Assembly (NCBI GenBank): GCA_000328365.1 | Contig: KB308499.1 | Span: 1 to 64,000, forward strand | Length of the DNA: 64,000 nucleotides | Source of the DNA: Capitella teleta | Taxonomy: Eukaryota > Annelida > Polychaeta > Capitellidae | Direction of reading: 5' to 3' | In this document: positions 62,185 to 64,000 of the stretch, in pieces | Position numbering within the stretch: position 1 is the stretch's first letter | How the letters are laid out: each line of letters opens with the position of its first letter | Program-made: the position numbers and the translations under genes | The notes under the pieces: generated by a model | What the model saw: the letters and a program-made list of their open reading frames with translations, nothing else | Told to the model about the DNA's origin: nothing | Database searches by the model: none

Positions 62185-63703
62185 TGTTGTGTCTTCAGGC
62201 GAACAGACTGCTTCAACACAGACGAATGATTCTATAGTTTTAATACATAAAAGCGGCACTTATATACAGGCAAAATGAAATGAATGTAATGAGTTGAGCA
62301 ATGTTCAAAAGTGAGATGAATGCTGCACTGCTGATGAACTCAGTGTAATAATGTCAAATGTCGAATGAACCAGAACACCTCCCGACCAGCTGAAACATCA
62401 GCATTCCATCTTGGCCTTCAGCCTGGCCGACCTCCTTGGGTTGTCCCTGTTGAACTGGGCATCACTTGGCAGCCTTGGGTTTTGGTAGGGACGTCTGGAC
62501 CGGGGTGGTGGCGAGGAAGGGACCTGCGTCGATGATGGGGTTGGCATACCGGGATGGGGTTGGCATACCTGGGTCGTCATCTTCTTCCACACCATACCGG
62601 GGCTGTAACTGGGTAACACGACGCCGCCAGACTGGTCCTCTTGGATGAACTCTGATGGAAACACTTCGGCTGCCATGACAGCTGGAACCCATCGAGGATC
62701 TGGAGTTTGCCTCGGCCCACAGTATAAGGCATAGCAGGGCATGCCCAGTGTATACTGGTAGGTTATTCTGGATACTTGCTGTGACTTGGATGCCTTCCTT
62801 GACTGTTTCTTCTGGGCCAGATGCATTGGCGAGGGAATGAGAATGTCATTGTGACATCGGATTGTCACCGTTGGTAGCAGGATGGTATGGTGCGCCAGTC
62901 AAGTGGGTGATGCCTCGTTGTTGACACCAAGCCTGGAACTCATCCGACTTGAACGTAGGGGCATTGTCTGACACAATGGTATGGGGAAAACCAAAATGTG
63001 CAAAATCTTGATCCAGGATGTCCATGTCCATCGAAGAAGTTGATGTTATTGGATGGATATAAGGATACTTATATCTATCCAATAAGAGTAAGCATCTACA
63101 ACGACCAACCCGTTGCTGCCCTGAAAGTTGATCGCATGATCCACGTGTATTCTGCTCCAGGCCTTCTCTGGTAGCATCCAGGGATGGTTGGCTGGCTTGT
63201 TGGGTCTGTTTTGGTGTTTTGCACAAACTCCACAATCTCGATTCATCTGTTCGATGTCCGCATCAATGGCCGGCCAGTAGACTACAGATCATTCCAGTTG
63301 TTTCATTCGTTGAATCTCGATGTGACCCAAATGCAGCAGCTCTAGCACCTGGCGTCGCTGACTCGTTGGAATCACAAGCCTCACTCCATGGAACAAGCAA
63401 CCATTGGCGGATGACAAAGAATGTTCCAGCTTCTTGAAATGGCGAAGAGTGTCAGTATCCACTTTCACTGGCCATCCTTCACGAACGTAGCGCATCACCG
63501 TTGATAGCACTGGGTCTTTTCTGGATTGCTTCTGAAGAATCTCTGGATCAGTGGTATTCAGTTGCAAACTGACGGTCTGGACGGTGCAGACTGTGTCCAC
63601 ATCTGCCTCTGTTTCTTCCCCATCAAATTTGCGGTCATCTTCTACTGGTAGATGACTGAGTACATCTGCATTTCCATGGTCTTCTGTCCTCCTGTACCCG
63701 ACT
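62185..63703 (-). mobile_element. Ty3/gypsy LTR retrotransposon fossil C (3' part)
   Basis: Minus strand: end of RNase H (HGNADVLSHLP), zinc-binding and core of integrase (about 62850-63640), pol C terminus ending RRSARLKAK (62398-62870), purine tract GGTCGGGAGG, then a 3' LTR of about 193 bp (62185-62377, TGTTCTGG...ACAACA). It belongs to a different gypsy family from A and B. It is broken, with about three or four breaks, and interrupted at 63703 by the hAT element that continues past the window. The 5' half and 5' LTR are outside or lost. Confidence 0.8.
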
Positions 63704-64000
63704 GTAGTCCACCCCCCGCCCTGCCCCCCAAAAAAGGAACAACACAATGAGTACAAAAAGCAATAGCCTTTATCAAGTTTATTCTCTCTTAACATTAATG
63801 CGAGGATTGATGTTGGTGGCGACCGCACAAATCGTCCAAGTTCGGCTCGATCTTGGTTGAGGAGAGGAGGAGAACATCTGTCAACCGCTGGTCTGACAGC
63901 TCGGAGCATGTCTTGCTCTTGGTTGTCTTCATCTTACTGAAGAGCTGCTCACAGGCGTAAGTGGAGTCAGAGGGAAGCAATGCGGAGGGCTTCGCTCACA
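63704..64000 (-). mobile_element. hAT (ZBED5/Charlie-like) transposase gene, C-terminal end, cut by window edge
   Basis: The minus-strand frame 63795-63980 reads STYACEQLFSKMKTTKSKTC, SDQRLTDVLLLSSTKIEPNL. This is the hAT dimerisation region as in ZBED5/GTF2IRD2-type proteins. It ends at a stop, followed by about 90 bases of tail with a C-rich stretch (63709-63730) that abuts gypsy fossil C. The rest lies beyond base 64000. Confidence 0.8.

Overview
This is a window of animal (metazoan) genomic DNA. Four multi-exon host genes and the first exon of a fifth can be read: a tandem carboxylesterase (+), an SLC6 transporter closest to glycine transporters (+), the mitochondrial calcium-uptake regulator MICU1 (-), the pyruvate dehydrogenase E3-binding protein PDHX (-), and exon 1 of the exosome subunit EXOSC2/RRP4 (+). 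Splice junctions were placed by hand from protein similarity and GT/AG sites. In all four complete models the exon lengths sum to an exact multiple of three with agreeing phases. Species cannot be named. Most host introns are very short (49-61 nt) and a few are large and full of transposons; sponges and tunicates have such introns, but this is only a hint.

Layout. 1-764: foldback repeat and quiet DNA. 765-9559: esterase gene with a 3.2-kb Harbinger-like transposon inside a coding exon. 9560-15400: intergenic, with a pogo-like and a mariner-like element and a LINE fragment. 15446-25281: promoter motifs and the SLC6 gene; its first intron holds an intron-containing elongator tRNA-Met gene and an alternative first exon. 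25282-27463: 3' region, a LINE remnant and a tRNA-derived SINE. 27918-32805: MICU1. 35122-45279: PDHX, whose 7.2-kb first intron holds nested transposons (pogo-like, piggyBac-like, a THAP/P element and a CR1/L2-like LINE with an assembly gap). 46783-55943: a block bounded by inverted repeats that holds two broken Ty3/gypsy fossils and a hAT MITE. 56590-57390: a second SINE copy and a LINE remnant. 58141-58259: EXOSC2 exon 1. 58677-61492: a long-TIR element carrying nested hAT and pogo copies. 62185-64000: a third gypsy fossil and the 3' end of a hAT transposase gene.

Functionally, MICU1 and PDHX are adjacent mitochondrial genes on the same strand. MICU1 gates matrix calcium entry and PDHX anchors E3 in the calcium-stimulated pyruvate dehydrogenase complex. 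Their adjacency may be chance. The esterase should act in the ER lumen (signal peptide, C-terminal RDEL). The most unusual observations are the fused esterase with two intact catalytic triads and shared intron positions, the transposon that splits its second domain, a candidate 18-nt MICU1 microexon at the intron where vertebrate MICU1 carries its muscle microexon, and an SLC6 protein with two substrate/ion-site substitutions.
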